From: WTJY01 sp045105475
GTDB lineage: Bacteria; Chloroflexota; Anaerolineae; Promineifilales; Promineifilaceae
DNA: 64,000 nucleotides
Assembly (NCBI GenBank): GCA_045105475.1
Contig: JBGCDP010000030.1
Coordinates: forward strand, 1 to 64,000
Reading direction: 5' to 3'
Shown here piece after piece: positions 63,801 to 64,000 of this stretch. The notes beneath the pieces were generated by a model. The model was not told where the DNA came from, searched no databases, and was given only the letters and a program-made list of their open reading frames with translations. Numbering within the stretch: position 1 is the stretch's first letter; each line of letters starts with the position of its first letter. Both the position numbers and the translations under genes were made by a program.

Positions 63801-64000
63801 CTATTTATAAGTCAGCTGAGGGTTTGATGAAACCTGTCTGGCACGAGCGAACTGTGCCTTCTGGCGAATTTTGCTCAGAAGAAATACGTGAATGTCTGCA
63901 GCATGAGCGATCCAAACCGATAAAAACATCAAGAAATACGGATGCTTTAACAAATTATTGAACATCGAAGCCAAAGCGATGTAGAGCACCATATGTAGAT
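63801..64000 (-). CDS. C-terminal part of a membrane protein
   Basis: An open frame runs from the window edge to a stop at 63801. About 66 residues are visible, including LASMFNNLLKHPYFLMFLSVW and a basic tail (KIRQKAQFARARQ). The frame is open at the edge, so an ATG at 63992 need not be the start. It ends 6 nt before the next gene, as expected for an operon member. Which membrane protein of the cluster it is cannot be told. Confidence 0.5.
   Translation of the reverse strand, partial: LHMVLYIALASMFNNLLKHPYFLMFLSVWIAHAADIHVFLLSKIRQKAQFARARQVSSNPQLTYK

Larger units (their letters stand above)
1..64000. repeat. Over-represented palindromic hexamer CGGCCG
   Basis: Reading through by eye I count about 165 copies of CGGCCG, in genes and between them, often in frame as NCG GCC G. 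With base composition near 46 % GC about ten would be expected. Copies are scattered, not in tandem. The count is approximate. Density is about 3 per kb from 1 to 48.3 kb but falls to 1 copy in 48.45-54.9 kb. Confidence 0.8.

Noticed and set aside
1..64000. CRISPR array, insertion sequence or prophage
   Set aside because: I see no regular spaced repeats, no transposase- or integrase-like protein and no phage structural gene.

Overview
The window looks like a chromosome segment of a free-living, aerobic or facultative bacterium of mid-40s to high-40s % GC, most probably a member of the Chloroflexota. That placement is an inference. It rests on the mix of several GT-C membrane glycosyltransferases, a sortase, large sensor kinases with GAF domains, and exported proteins carrying a short YLPLI/FLPFI motif that I associate with that phylum. 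No phage, insertion sequence or CRISPR array is visible.

Layout. 1-3.6 kb: start of a respiratory complex I operon on the minus strand (nuoA-B-C-D-E-F, nuoF cut by the window edge). 4-6.8 kb: a secreted CAP-domain protein, a PPK2 polyphosphate kinase, tRNA-Glu(CTC) and a short-chain dehydrogenase. 6.9-10.2 kb: a three-gene operon joining an FAD-linked oxidase to two poorly known membrane proteins. 10.4-17.4 kb: mostly minus-strand housekeeping and accessory genes (group III truncated haemoglobin, alpha/beta hydrolase, MATE exporter, cytochrome P450) plus tadA on the plus strand. 17.4-34.9 kb: four GT-C type glycosyltransferase-like proteins interleaved with a three-GAF histidine kinase, an AlkA-like glycosylase, YchF, SbcC, and a sortase beside a secreted protein. 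35.2-35.4 kb: a promoter, a long imperfect hairpin and an intrinsic terminator, which together look like a small RNA or a leader element of the glutamate dehydrogenase gene that follows. 36.9-46.2 kb: an exported protein, an ECF sigma factor with a membrane anti-sigma-like partner, heme A synthase, cupin, DUF72 protein, photolyase, a glycosyltransferase, an acetyltransferase and an agmatinase-type enzyme. 46.3-48.3 kb: yebC-ruvC-ruvA closed by a strong terminator. 48.3-64 kb: a minus-strand cell-surface polysaccharide cluster (Wzz-like, O-antigen-ligase-like, WbpM/CapD-like dehydratase, WecA/WbpL-like transferase, SDR, GT4, heparinase-like, WecB, bi-domain oxidoreductase, acyltransferase, unknown glycosyltransferase candidate).

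Three features run through the whole window. The palindrome CGGCCG is strongly over-represented (about 165 copies by eye where base composition predicts about ten) and thins out sharply in 48.45-54.9 kb. Many genes have a -10-like hexamer 6-9 nt before the start codon and no Shine-Dalgarno sequence, which suggests leaderless mRNAs. Surface biology dominates the gene content: GT-C enzymes, the sortase and the polysaccharide cluster could together build and decorate the cell envelope.
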